Shown one piece after another: positions 11,004 through 24,300 of a stretch of 64,000 nt of DNA. Numbering within the stretch: position 1 is the first letter of the stretch; the number at the start of each line of letters is the position of its first letter. The notes beneath the pieces are model-generated. The model was not told the DNA's origin. It searched no databases and saw only the letters and a list, made by a program, of their open reading frames with translations. The stretch spans positions 9,502,974-9,566,973 of the forward strand of contig CM046853.1 in assembly GCA_025617745.1 (NCBI GenBank). Direction: 5' to 3'. This DNA is from Heliocidaris erythrogramma. Taxonomy: Eukaryota; Echinodermata; Echinoidea; Camarodonta; Echinometridae. Position numbers and translations under genes: made by a program.

Positions 11004-14000
11004 TGACCGCTATAATCTTGTAAGTAATAAAGATAACTTTACATCCTCACTTAACATGTGGTCTCCTAAACAGTTATATTATTATATTTCGGATTCATTC
11101 AATTGTTAATCAAATTCATGTTAATATTATAAGCTGTGGTGTTTTATGAGGTGCCAGGTATAGAGATAAAATGTTTATATGTTGTACCAACATTCAAAAC
11201 TACAATATGTATTTATGAAGATTGTTGCATGAATATACAAAAAATATGTCTTACTAATTCATGATTAGTAAAATTAATGTGCAGAGGGACTACAGCCATA
11301 GTATAGCTTGATGCAATTGCTGCTTGCGGCAAGTTGTAATTTTAAGACTACTTTCAGGGTATAATTGGTAACAATCAGAAAATAAAGAGAAAAGTAAACA
11401 CAATCAAAACCTCTCATACAGTTTCATAAATAAGTGAAAGTTTGTAAAAAGAAGGAGAAGAAGAAAGAGTAGCACTAATTTATATGAAAATATATAGCCT
11501 AAAGAAACGTTTTTTTACCAAAATTATTTTTTAAAAACCAATATACGTCAGATTGCAAGTCTAAACTTTAGTTTCCATGTGATGTAATATCACTTGGATG
11601 GTAGTCTATATTCAACATACATTTTATATGACACATGGATGTATATCACTATTTTTATTTTATAAAGTATAAAGAATATTTATTTTAACCCACTTTTGTT
11701 CAACCCTAAATTATATAGAAATAGAATAATGCAACCTTTAGGCTAATAAAGTAATCTGTTCATGAGTTGTATTCAGCACATAATTATTTCCAAAAGCCAC
11801 CTCATTCCTGCCCCCCCCTAAAATAATGAGACTTTCTGAGATAATATATATTTGTCAAACTTTGATTTTCGACAAAAGATCTAATCAAATGTGTTAAGAC
11901 CCCAAAACTTATATTTTGTGTTCGTGGAATGTGCAAGCTCCGTTTTGAAAACGGTTCCGAAAAGTGATTCAATATGGGGGGGGGGGGGGGAGGTGGGACT
12001 TGGTGGGCAAAGACCTTTAATTTGGCATTTCTCTTTACAGCTGTCCACTCGTCAAATCAAGTTCAATGTTGTAATGTTGTATTTTGTTTCTATCATACAA
12101 TTCATATCATAATTAATTCAAACTCCAACCCATGTATAAAGGAATGATCCCTCTACATGACCAGACAATCGAGTTAGTGACTAGGCTTGTCTTCACAGCA
12201 AAACTGTATCGCGTTAAACGACTTGTCAAATATGCGGTCTAGCGCCATCTTTTGTTTAAACGTTATAGTATTAAATCTTCGGTGCAGCACTGCTGTGCAT
12301 GCGAATGTAACTCTATGATGTGGACTTACTCCGTGACGGAATGCAAGAGCTGTACAATTACGGGATGAAATTCCACTCCAACAGATACATAAAACATAAA
12401 TAGATAAAGATAAAATTATTAAAATAAATCAAATAGATGAAATTCACAAAAGGAAGTAAAAAAAAAAAGAAATAATAAGATTGGCGAGGGTACAAGAAAA
12501 GGAAAAGAGAGAAAATGAAAGAAAAGAATAAGAAAGCTAAATATATATTTTGATGAAATGACATTTTTATTTTATTATGTCCATTATATCTCCGATAAAC
12601 AAATAAGAAACTAAAAAACTGAGTTTCATGTTTTGCTGGTATGACCTCTAAACAAGCTGTACAGACTCTTGTTATCAGATCAGCTCCATTGGTTTTAGAA
12701 TACAATGATGAAAATTTTCATTCGAAAATGTCAAGAAATAAAGAAAACAATTGTATCAGTTGTGTCATATTTTGGGAATTATTTTTGATGTCTTCATGGT
12801 GTTGATACTATTAGATAACTCTTTGGAAATAAAATGAATGATATGCATTCAATTAAATGCTGCAACAAAAGTTGCTAGCGTTCAACAAATGAAATAGCGC
12901 CATCTTGTGTTTCAGGCATTACAGGGCACACATAAGTAATTCATCCGCTCGCAATGCATGCCGGTGAGGCGGAGCAAAGATTATTTGAAATTAATTGATT
13001 AGAAATATTCATATAAAATCGATTGATTGTCCTCAGTAAATTTAAAAAGCGTAAATGGTGTTTAATAGACATACTCTTTTCAATTTGACACCTTAGCCGA
13101 AGTTGGCTAGCTTTTTATTATTTTTAAAGGATTTATTTTATCACTGGTGCACTTCCAGTGTTTCTATGTGCAAATGGGCTGAAATTTCGGCTAGCCTTGT
13201 TTCAGCCTAAATATCTTTTTTTAACGCCGGGAAAGTGCCCAAATTAGGTACTTTATTTAAGAGATATTTATATTTTGTCTCTATTCTGTGAATTTAAACG
13301 ATTTCTACCGAGGGGTGTTCAAAATATGATTTATAGACAACCTTCGTTATAACACGTGAGTGAATGGGGCCGTGAATTACTTATGTGAGCCCTACAGCGA
13401 TAGTTAGCGGACGGTTGTTTGTATGTAAAAGTGGTGCCGTGTCCAAAAATGGTATAGCGCCATCTCTTGTTTAAAACTTTACAGAGACAGACAGGGTGCC
13501 TGTAAAAGTATAACTACTTATATAAAATTACAACCACTTGTTTTCAACAAATGCTTGTACTTAAGCTGATTTTGTTAAGGAATTTTAAGGTTTTGTGTTT
13601 AGTTGCTGCTTATAATAAGGACCTACAGTATACTAGTTAGGGGTTGTATAGGCTATATTCAGATACCTTTAAAGGCGTTCAGTTTGCTTCCTCTATCAAT
13701 TAATCAAACATTAACTTATCATTTCGTTATGTACATAAGACGATTCATTTAAAAAAAATGTTTTTGAAAATGTAAAGCTAGTTATTTTTGGACCAGAATA
13801 CATTTTTTCCTAACAGAAAGAGGGAGAAAAGATAGAGAGAGAGAGGGAATAGACAAACATGACAAAGAAGACATGTGCAAAAATAAACCAAAACGAGGAA
13901 AAAACAAAAAGTAAAATAGAAGATGGAATGAGAGGAGGGTCAACAATCAACAATCATGTTTCCCTTCGGAAGATAAGAGCAAAATGGAATTGAAGTTATG

Positions 14001-14167
14001 CATGAGTATAATATTATATATCCATATAAGAATACTATAACATGATAGCCACATTTAGATCATCCATTGCGAATAAAGAGTTGAATAAAACTATACCCCA
14101 AGTATAAAAATGAGAAAAGATCTGACCTTTGAAAATTTACTCCTAGGCAAGGTCATGGTTTTTAGTA
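11004..14167. other. gene-free AT-rich stretch
   Basis: No coding exon was recognised. Apart from three copies of the ~31-bp motif and simple runs (a G run at 11976-11990, an A run near 12460), nothing distinct was seen. Confidence 0.4.
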
Positions 14168-14364
14168 CTGTAAACACGATAAAAACTACTTTCGAAAAAT
14201 CAACTGAAGGCAATTTCAATAGCCCACTCTATCACCTTTAGAAATGTGCGAACATTACAATCGCCTATTACGTAATCCGAACCTGATTTCTATGGGCAAT
14301 ACAATAGGCCTTTGAAAATGCCCGTGAGTTTATTTTTCGAAAGTAGTTTTGATCGTGCTTGTAG
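14168..14364. mobile_element. ~197-bp MITE
   Basis: Ends carry an inverted block of about 33 bp centred on AAAACTACTTTCGAAAAAT, preceded by CTGTAAACACGAT at the left and CTACAAGCACGATC at the reversed right end. Non-coding. Confidence 0.75.
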
Positions 14365-14499
14365 CAAATAAAAACCGGGGGAAAAACAAGTGATCAATCA
14401 GGATTTTGGAAATTATATAAACACATCACTTGTCTTTCATTCAAACTGGTAGAGTGGAGCAAAAATTATGAAATGTCACTTAAGCACAAGAATCTTACT

Positions 14500-14590
14500 A
14501 AAATAATAATAATAATAATAATACATTGCATTTATAATGCGCTTAATACAAATGTTTCTAAGCGCCAAAGTATTATTACCCCGGCTGTAG
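14500..14590 (-). mobile_element. SINE/LINE 3' tail fragment
   Basis: On the minus strand this reads GCGCATTATAAATGCAATG followed by (TTA)n, a diverged version of the GCGCTATATAAATG tail found on SINEs and a LINE elsewhere in this window. The SINE body upstream is not recognisable. Confidence 0.5.
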
Positions 14591-15959
14591 CTAGGCTACC
14601 GAATTCGGTGCTCACAGCATTTCAAAGGTCAAATAATTATCTGAAGGGATTAATGAATTATGATGCCGTGTCATCAAGGAACAAAACTAAACAATTTAAA
14701 GAAAACATTAAAAAAAAACCCGCTTTATTTCTTCTTATAACTGACAATCTTGAATATTCAATTAATTTTCTTTTGTAGCATACGTTTTGATTTAAGAAAA
14801 TTATGTTTAAATGTAATTAGAAAAATGAATGATGTATATCAGCCCAGAGAGAGAGAGAGAGAGAGCGAGACTTGTTCGGAATGAAATTTTTAGGGGAATC
14901 CTTTACTCTTTTGTTTTGTTTTTTGTTTTTTTTACTGATAAGCACAAACAACAAAAAGCTAACATAGTGGTTACCCTATAAATACATTTACAGATAATCT
15001 CGTTACAGATAACCAAAAAAAGTAATGTTATGGCTACAAATTATCCATGACATTGTGTCATTGATAACATCTACTTTTCAGAGATTTTTATATTTCTCAT
15101 TTCCAATGCATAAACGAATGGGGATGGCAAATGATGTGCGACTTGCAGCAAATAAAATGTAAAGCGCCATCTTTTGTTTAAATCCTTACAGTGATATACA
15201 GCGTATGCTTATTAGCGCGTTGAACATGATCAATATTAACAAATGGTATAGCGCCATCTTTTGTTTGAAACATTACAGTAAGTTTTGCTTGTAACTTTCA
15301 AATTGGCAATTCCACATTGGCAGTGAGGCATCTGTGGCTATATTAATGCATGGGATAAATTTGTAATGTTTCTTCTGATTCATAGAACCAGTGTAGGGTC
15401 AGGATATGCACCTGTTATTATCGGTGTATGGATATTAAATAAAAGCAAACTTGCAGTTTTTCACGTGCAAGACTTAAAACATTAGAAAAAGAAAAAAAAA
15501 TCAGTATGATAACTCAGAAACTTTTGCCTCTTTGAGTCTCAATTTACAAAGAAATATAATTCTCATTATTCCTTATGTATCATTTAATTTTTAATTGATA
15601 GATTGTTTTCTGCTCTTGGAAAAGAAGAAAACTGTTGCACAGAAATTAAGATCCATATTGGTGGGAATCTTAACTTGAAAATAAAATTTCAGATTTTCTA
15701 ATGTGATACTGCCCAAATTGAGCACTGATCATTGTTCGATTATAATTCAGGTCCTATAGCAAAACAATGTGGTCATTTTAATTACTGAATTTTAATTGCA
15801 TTCAGTATTGCAAGCATCTAAAAATTAGCTAAACATCAATTTTCATGTAACCTTCGAAATCTTCCTGAAATTCTTCTTTGTCAAGAAATCCGATACTAAA
15901 TGATACATTTCTGAAATTGGGGATCAAAATAGAGTGTTCTCTCTCAGCTAATATAGCCC

Positions 15960-18193
15960 ACATGATATACTTTATTCACAGAAAGAGTGGACGGGAGGGA
16001 TAGGAAAAGAGAAAGGGAGAGAGAGAGTAGGAGAAATGGAGAGAAATGGAGAGAAATGGAGAGAAATGGAGAGAAATGGAGAAAGGGAGAAATAGTGAGG
16101 GAGAACAGGGGGGAGAGAGAGAGAGGGATGAAGAATGAGACAGAGTTTGTGTATATGTGCGGGTGTGTGTGTGCAAAATATATTCAATAGATTCATACAC
16201 ATGAGTATCAAATTATTTGTCAATCAACATTTTATTTTATTTAATCCATTTCAAAACTAGTATGGACAAAATCTAACTACTGAAAATTGAATGCATTACA
16301 TAATTAGCACTACGAGAATGATGGCAAGATTAAAAGAATTTATTAAAACAAAGATTAGTACACACACTTTTAGAAATTATTTGTACTTTTTCTATAATCG
16401 CATAATTTACATTTCCATCCTTAGTTTGATTTTAAAAAGTAAACAATTGCCATGATTTTTTTTTTTTTAAGTTTCTTGTTTGCTATAAGTAAGTTCACAA
16501 CAGTGTTTTCTAATGAAGCACAGTAAGAAATTAAAAGGACGGTGTAGTAATAATCTTTATCAGAAAACAAGTCTTGTAAAACAATCAATGTAAAGATTGA
16601 TAATTGCTACAAAAAAGATATACAAGTTATATGTAAAGACTAAGAAGTAAAATTAAATATTTAATAAAACAAGCATTTGGCAATTATAAAAATTATCTCA
16701 GTTAAGAGAATGGAGGTACAATTCTGATTCTAAAATAAATATGATATTTTGACAAAGTACTGATTGAAAGTTTAAGGCATAAATCTGAAGTAAAATAGTT
16801 TAAATGGTATTCTATTTTACATACCTGTACTGTATTTTCTTTCTGCACATGAGAAGGATTAAGATAGAATACTAGCCAACACATCACATTAAACAAAAAG
16901 AATACACTCAATTTAGATATACTACACAATTGGAACTCTATGTAAAGCACTGAAATTTGAATATGTCGTTATATTAACAGTAACCATCATAATAGTAACA
17001 TATGCATAGTAAAAATTAATGAACCATACATACAAAAGACTAGTCGATCGTTTTCTGTCTAAAAATAAGATTACTAATTGATAATAATGATGTATGCCTT
17101 TCTGTAAACACTCGGGTTGATTGAACTTCAAATATAGTTAAACCTACACAGACTAGGGCTACAACACAATATGATTGAGAATGACATCAGACAGGTTATA
17201 ATATCCAACAACATCAGGGGTATAACATGAACAAGGCTATATTCATATTCATTGTTAAAATTCATCTACGTATATTTTTTTGTCATAAAATTGATATATA
17301 TTTCTATATCTAAGGCTTTATTGATTGTAAAAACTATATACATGAATAATCAAATATGTACAGATCAATGAAACAATTATTTGTCATGTTCAACAAATAT
17401 GATCCTGGTCTATAAAACATATTAATTAGAAATATTTAATTAACAAGGCAATGTTGCAAGTTCATATATTTACCTACAGCTGAATTAATCAATTGTTTTT
17501 GTAAGTAGAACAAGAATTGATTTGAAATGTCTTATTCCTTTATTCATCTTCATTATGAAGACAATGGTTGGCAAATTTCAGGAATAAAGATAAACATGCC
17601 TATATCTGTTATTGGTTTCTCATGTTTCTCTGTCAATATATGAAAGATAGAAGTCAATGGAAAATAGTAATGGCACATCTAACTAGAGTATCTGTGACAA
17701 ATATTTTTATGCAACTAAATACTAGTTTTTACATTAAGTAGACTTCAGTTAGTGTAATGACACAAACACTGATGGATATAAACTGTACTGGCCGATTTAG
17801 ATCACTCTGCACATTGTATGATAGAAAACAAGTAGCAAGAATAGTATGCGTACAATAGCATCAAAGGTAGATATTTACATAGGGAGCCTGAACATTTTCT
17901 TGATTGTAACTGAGTTGCCTCTTTTTGTATACAAGGTTATATATTCCTCTACCTGCAACAAGATAAGAATACTGCAATCATGTAAGCTTTTCAAGAAACT
18001 TAGCAAGGGCTATTCACAATCAGTACCACTATGATTATACAATAATCTTTTCATATTGTTAAAATCCACTCTAGCCTAGGAAGATACAATTATAACTGAT
18101 AGAGCTGGAAGCATAATAATCAACAAATCCAACTCAACAACACACTGTATCAATTTCATGCGTAGATCTTTCTGAAGCATGGGATTCCTTGGT
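15960..18193 (-). other. probable SSUH2 3' UTR and downstream flank
   Basis: This follows the SSUH2 stop codon on the minus strand. AATAAA signals on that strand occur at 17322-17317 and near 15975. No coding exon was recognised, and the true polyadenylation site cannot be chosen from sequence alone. Confidence 0.35.
16030..16083 (+). repeat. 10-bp minisatellite
   Basis: Five to six tandem copies of GGAGAAATGGA-like 10-bp units (AATGGAGAGA) lie within a longer GA-rich tract (15980-16140). Confidence 0.9.
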
Positions 18194-18340
18194 TTACAGA
18201 ATGGTACATCCACAGCAGCACTGCTGGGGGTAGTCTGGTGCATAGACCTTATGTTCAAAGCCGTAGACGAAGAAAGAAAAGTTCTTATCCTTCCATCGGC
18301 ACAAGGCTTCACCAACAGGAATGATGCGAACCTGGTGGCG
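18194..18340 (-). CDS. SSUH2: SSUH2 terminal exon with CaaX-like tail
   Basis: This exon encodes RHQVRIIPVGEALCRWKDKN, then FSFFVYGFEHKVYAPDYPQQ, then CCCGCTIL and TAA. The last four residues fit a CaaX box with Leu at the end, which in other proteins favours geranylgeranylation, and the preceding three cysteines could be acylated. This is a motif match only. Confidence 0.88.
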   Translation of the reverse strand, partial: RHQVRIIPVGEALCRWKDKNFSFFVYGFEHKVYAPDYPQQCCCGCTIL

Positions 18341-21300
18341 CTGTTAAAAACACAAAAGAAAAGGAAAAAAAGTTCATTTCATTCTTATTCCTAAATCATG
18401 TTTTCCTGATTGTAATTGGCAGTGAAAAATAAATTATTGAAATTAAATACACATAGCTTTTAAAACATAATTGTAACATTTGTAATCTTGGTCTGATTAA
18501 TAATGAATGGCAAATATCCGAGTGTATCCTCAAAATTTTCTTGGGCATGGTCTCCAATCTTAAGCTAACATATGAGAATGCCTCTGTCCAATTTTTCTCA
18601 GTGTGTAACACACATATATCCTAATACTAGGAATAAAGTTATCAATATGGTAGGAACTTTCACTGATTTACAATGTGCTAACAGAGTGTAGGTTAACCCC
18701 TTCAAATGATTTCTTAGCATGACTTTATCTTGATATCACAATCAATAAAAGTGTTGATTCATTTTGAATTTTAACATCAATATAACCAGTCCCATTTTTT
18801 AACACTTAATTATAATCTAACACCCATCATGTGAACCCTGTACAACCGATCAGTAATATCCTGTGACCCATGATAGATCCATAATTGACCAATTGACCTT
18901 ACCTGTTGTAGGATGCGTTCCAGCTGGAAGGCACTAGAATGTTGCTGGACTAATTCTCTGGAGGCTTGGTTGATTGACTGATCAGGGAAGTGATTAATGG
19001 GCCAAACCTAAACAAAAACACAACACATAAAATTAGAAGGAGGTAATGGCAGATGTTTTTCATGGATTATTTATTGATGATTCAAAGTTGGAAGAAGGTA
19101 AATGAAGCAAAATAGATTTTACAAGATAGAATTTTATAAAATGATCCCTCTTCAGTTCAGGATGTTCATTCTACTGTATATACATGTAAATTGTACTATT
19201 TGAACCGATGTTGAATGTTGTCAAAATCAATGGAAGAATATAAATGTTAATTTGAACTGAATTGAATTGAATTATGTGGCTCTTAAAACACAGATCCAAT
19301 CCTTAAAATATTTTTTTCCCCTCTTTTCCCAATTTCAGTCTGATGCACTAAGATTAAAGCTAGCAGGCTACTGAAAGATAAAATGATGTCAATTCTTTGA
19401 TTTCTTCAGAAGACATATAACTTGAGATAAAAGTAATAAAAAAATGTGAACATAAAAAAAAAATTCTTACTCTTGCGTTTTCCTCTTTGAAAGCCACTTG
19501 TCCAGTTACATTACGGATAAGTTCATCTGGTAGGGCAGTACGTTCCACAATGTTGTCATTCATATGGTTTGTCCTATGAACATAAGAAATGCATTGAAAT
19601 GGGTTTTAATAAATGATTTCTAACTCTACACCCAAAATGTCAATTGGAAACTTTGATGTGACAAAGTGAAAATGTGTATGCTTTATTCCAGTTTTCTTCG
19701 CATTGTAGGATTTAGATTGTGATTCACTCTACATTGTCATAACTGTCCTCTGAATAATATAATAGAGGTAATATAGAATCTTGAAGAAAGAAAAAAAAAG
19801 TCTTAAAAAGGGCAATCCAACCTTGGTAATAAGATGATTTGTGTAAATGCAGATAAAAAAAGAAAAACATAATGGTGAAAGTTTGAAAGACATCGGACAA
19901 GGAATAAGAAAGTCAGGGATGTTTGTAAAACAAGATCATTAACCACGCGAATCTCAAATTGGAAATTTGGTGGGTCAATTGTGACATACCGGTGGTCAAA
20001 TCTCCCATTTGTCGTACACAAAAATATAATTAATTTGCGGTTTTCTCAGAAGCGCTTGTGAAAGTCATTTTTTGTGTTGGAGCAAATGGGGGAGTTGTCC
20101 GCCACTATATCACATTGATATTACCAATTCGACCAATTTGAAATTTCCATATGAAAAGTGATTACAAATTTCCAAAATTCATAACTATCTTATTGCTTGT
20201 CCAATTTTGTTCAAACTTTCACCAATCTGCTTCTCTGATTTTTCCTCTTTCTGTCAGATCAACTTGCTGTTAAGGTTTGATTTCCCTTAAAGCATTTACA
20301 TCAAAATTACATCTCAGGTTCCACATAAAGGGAAAAATCATAAAATAATTTATCTCAATACAGTACATGAGAAAAAGCTTTCTAAATGAAAATTCAGACT
20401 TGACTGTACTAGTCAGAAAAAAGCAAATGACCATACATGCAGAGTCTATTTTGCTGACCAACTGCTTGGAGACAATATACTATATGCTCATGTAATCATA
20501 TATAATACTTGTAGAAATACCATGATACTATTATGATCAGGGGAATCAAATGATATAGAATATCATGACTCCTTCAGGCCAAGAGTGCAAACATACCAAT
20601 TGACAGTGAGTTGGATGAAACATTTGAGACTTCCACGTCCTGAGCAGGTACAGCATGTGATCTGTCCATGGCCATGGCATGTAAAACATCTTTACAAATG
20701 AGAAATTATAACACATTTGATAACACTATTCTATTTATCCATCTTAACATAAAGTGCCTGAGTCGAATCGATTGGTTAGCCGGTGTTCGATCGAAGACAT
20801 CGACTCCCGAATACGTTTTGGCAAATTCGGTGCATCGATTTGTAGTCCGCCAGATTTTTGACTACCGTAGCCGCCATGAAAAAATCAAATAAAAAAAGAA
20901 ACTCCGTAACGTACAGCATATATACTAGCAGAGAACGTGAAGGCGACTTCAAAGTTCAAACTGTTGGCTAACTTTCGCTAATTCGCTCGCGGAGGACGTC
21001 GCGCTTTACCTGTGCTTTCTCTATGGAAAAATCGTTTTGTCGTTACGAACTGAAGTTTACGATAATTTTCTTGCACTCTCTCTGCATTGTCAATTGTATA
21101 ATTGAACATGATAAATACGGGCATGAGTACGAGTGTTCCTACTTAATTCGCAATAACTAATATCACACTCTCATCAAATTGGCAATTACTTCTGAATGAT
21201 CTCTGAAGCTGAATGAAGTCGAGTCTATATTGAGCGACGAAAAGTTTATTTCGTATTGTTTTTTTTTTTGGGCATCGAACAAACGTGTTCCATTCAGCTC

Positions 21301-24300
21301 TCCAAAGACAAAGTAAGATTATTAATTCTTTGAATTTGAATCATTGTCGGGTGTGTCGACAATGAGCATCGCTTCGTGCGACACTAGTGACATTTTAGCT
21401 AGCCATACGGACTAGAAACTTAAGATTTTGGCTCGTCCGCTGTGATTTTTACTAGCCATTGGCTAGCGGGCTATCGTTATTAATTTCGAGCAGCGAGAGC
21501 CCATGCCCGCGATGCCAGCGGACCGGTCACCGGTGCATGGTGCATACACTGCGTGCAACTGTGTGCAACTCTGTTTTCACCGCACATCATTTATCGATTA
21601 ACCGGTATTCGATCGAATCAAAGCCGTCGAATCCCGGTTTATGAAATATTCGATATGACTCAGGCTTACTTAACATACAGTGTCTCAAACGACTGATAAC
21701 ATATTAAATTAAGTTTGGAATAATAGCAGCAAATAACATGTACGGAAAGAATGAGAAAGTAATGATATACATGTATACGTGAGCCCGATAGGTTAGTCAC
21801 AGATGGACATTTGATTTTTTGAAAGTTAGGCCTGTAGAAAAATAAGTATTTAATTGAAGAGATCAACTTTTTGTTTCATTGTGAAGGGCATCGCTGAAGG
21901 AGTTGAAATTTGATGAAATTTGATTACCATGGTTGCCAATTAAAATCATAATCCATAAATATTAAATGTCACGGACGGACAAAATGCCTACTCTTAACCA
22001 TTCAGGCTCATGTACAGGACCTTGATGCAAATGATATTATTTCAAATTCCTTATCAAACCTTTATCAGTCTTTCTGCAGGACAGTAGGGAAAAACTTTAA
22101 AATTTATTTCCAACAGGAATAATAAGAAATCAATATCTAATGAATTAATTTAGAAAGAATTTTATACTATTGGTGCTATCTATATACTCTTGCATCCAAT
22201 CTCCTTTTGGACTGATTTTTCAAAAAGTATTCTAAAAATTAAATAGTATCAGTAGGATTCACAGATAGTCCATGTACTTGGGTTCTTGGTCAATCTCATA
22301 ACAAGGATTTTTCTTATTGACATTAATACAAACCTCCTTCTACCCATCCCGTGACAGAAACTACAGGTCTCCCAACGAGAGATGTGTCGTTTCTCATTAT
22401 GGTCATAATGGCTGACATGACGACGACCATGACCATGGCAAGAATGACATCGGGTCTGCAACAAATATAGACATTTGTAAAAAAGAATCATCATATTGAG
22501 GTTAATTTTAGAGATAAGTAGGAGATACTTCAAAACAGAATACTTGCCTTAATACAGTCAAACCTGCTTTAGCGACCACCTGTCTATAAAGACCACAATT
22601 TCCTTTTCCCTTGGAAAGTGTTTTTCATTATAAACATGTATGAAAGAAAGCTGTACATAAAGACCATCTGCTCATAAAGACCGCTTTTCATGTCTCTTTT
22701 GGGCAGTCTTTATAGACAGGTTTCACTGTAATATCAACTTTGAGGTCTTATATAAAATTCAAAATATAATTGTGGAAATACATGAAAATCATTCTTCTGT
22801 GCAGACACTATTGTTTAGGGAGATGAATCCAGACATTCAAACAACAAAATACATGTAGTGTATACTTTCCCTAGTAATGAAGTGACCGAGAGTAGGCATT
22901 ATTAATGACTTTCCATTCCTCTAAATATATCTAAATAAGGTTTTTAAGATCCCTTTGGTTTTTAAATTTTTTTTGATTGCTACATGGGTTGAACTTACCC
23001 TTCCACGTCCTAAGCAGGTGTGACATCTACGGAATCCCATGGCATGGCAGTCATGACATGGCTGAGGAGGAAAGATCAAAAGTCACGACATAAACACTTC
23101 ACAAACCCATTGTACAAAACAAACTCTACAGCTCCTGCGAAATGAGTTGATGTCAATCACTGTAAAGGCTTGCTAAGGATTTATTATGATAAAACGTTCA
23201 AGAAGTTGTTGCCTTTTAACTTAATGTAAATATGGTATAAATGATACATGTAATATACCAAACAGATGTTGATGAAATTGAATTTAGGCAAAAACAAGGT
23301 AAGCACAAGATCATCTGTATCATTACCCCTCACAGCTTAAAAAGAGACCATGGATGGTGAGAGGAAAAGAAAAACCATAAATCACGTTTATTTGAAACTT
23401 TTATTGAAATTTAACCCTTCGGACATGAAAATGATTATCACCAAACATTCAAAGCAATGGTAAATACTACCTAATCATTGACTCAACTAGTAGGCTTCTT
23501 TCTACGTGAACAAATCTCATGTCAAGAAAACAAGCAAACAAGCCACTAAAAAACTAAAAGTTTGATCAGTCCTGTCAACTAAAACTTGTAGGAACGCAGT
23601 GATTCTTTATTTTATCTTTCATGCCTACCTTTACTGATGCGGTATGAGGAACTTCAAGCTTAGCAATGCTGTTCTTAAACATGCTTGGGATGTTAACAGC
23701 AATGTTCCATGGGAGAGGAGCTGGACCATTCTGAGGACCATCAATGGGCTGACCTAGGGATCACATCAACAATACATACAATTACTTCTAGCGTTCATGA
23801 TTCACCAGTATTAGAGACTGTCTACAATCAATTCCAGATTGATCAGGCTAAAAGAAGAAGAAGAAGAAGAAGAAGAAGAAGATGAAGAAGAAGGAGAAGA
23901 AGGAGAAGAAGGAGAAGGAGAAGAAGAAGAAGAAGAAGAAGAAGAAGAAGAAGGAGGCGGAGAAGGAGGAGAAGGAGAAGAAGAAGGAGGAGAAGGAGAA
24001 GAAGAAGAAGAAGGAGAAGGAGAAGAAGGAGGAGAAGAAGATGAAGGAGAAGGAGAAGGAGAAGAAGGAGGAGAAGAAGATGAAGGAGAAGAAGATGAAG
24101 GAGAAGAAGAAGAAGGAGAAGAAGAAGAAGGAGGAGGAGAAGAAGAAGGAGGAGAAGAAGAAGGAGGAGAAGAATAAGAAGAAGGAGAATAAGAAGAAGG
24201 AGAAGGAGAAGGAGAAGAAGAAGAAGAAGAAGAAAAAGCAAAAGAAAAGAAAGAGGATAAATGATAGGAAGATGAGGAGGAAGGAAAAGAAGAAGATGAT

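Larger units (their letters stand above)
10694..15279. repeat. cluster of seven dispersed copies of a ~31-bp motif
   Basis: The motif is TAGCGCCATCT, then TTTGTTTAAAAC, then WTTACAGT. Forward copies start at 12240, 12895, 13455, 15162 and 15249; reverse-complement copies lie at 10694-10724 and 10790-10822. Two forward copies share an extra upstream AATGGTA. Spacing is irregular, so this is not a tandem array. They could be ends of short inverted-repeat elements or binding sites in one large element. Confidence 0.75.

Noticed and set aside
18076-18315. 79-codon minus-strand frame over the last SSUH2 exon
   Set aside because: Wrong phase relative to the acceptor at 18340; the in-phase frame ends CCCGCTIL.
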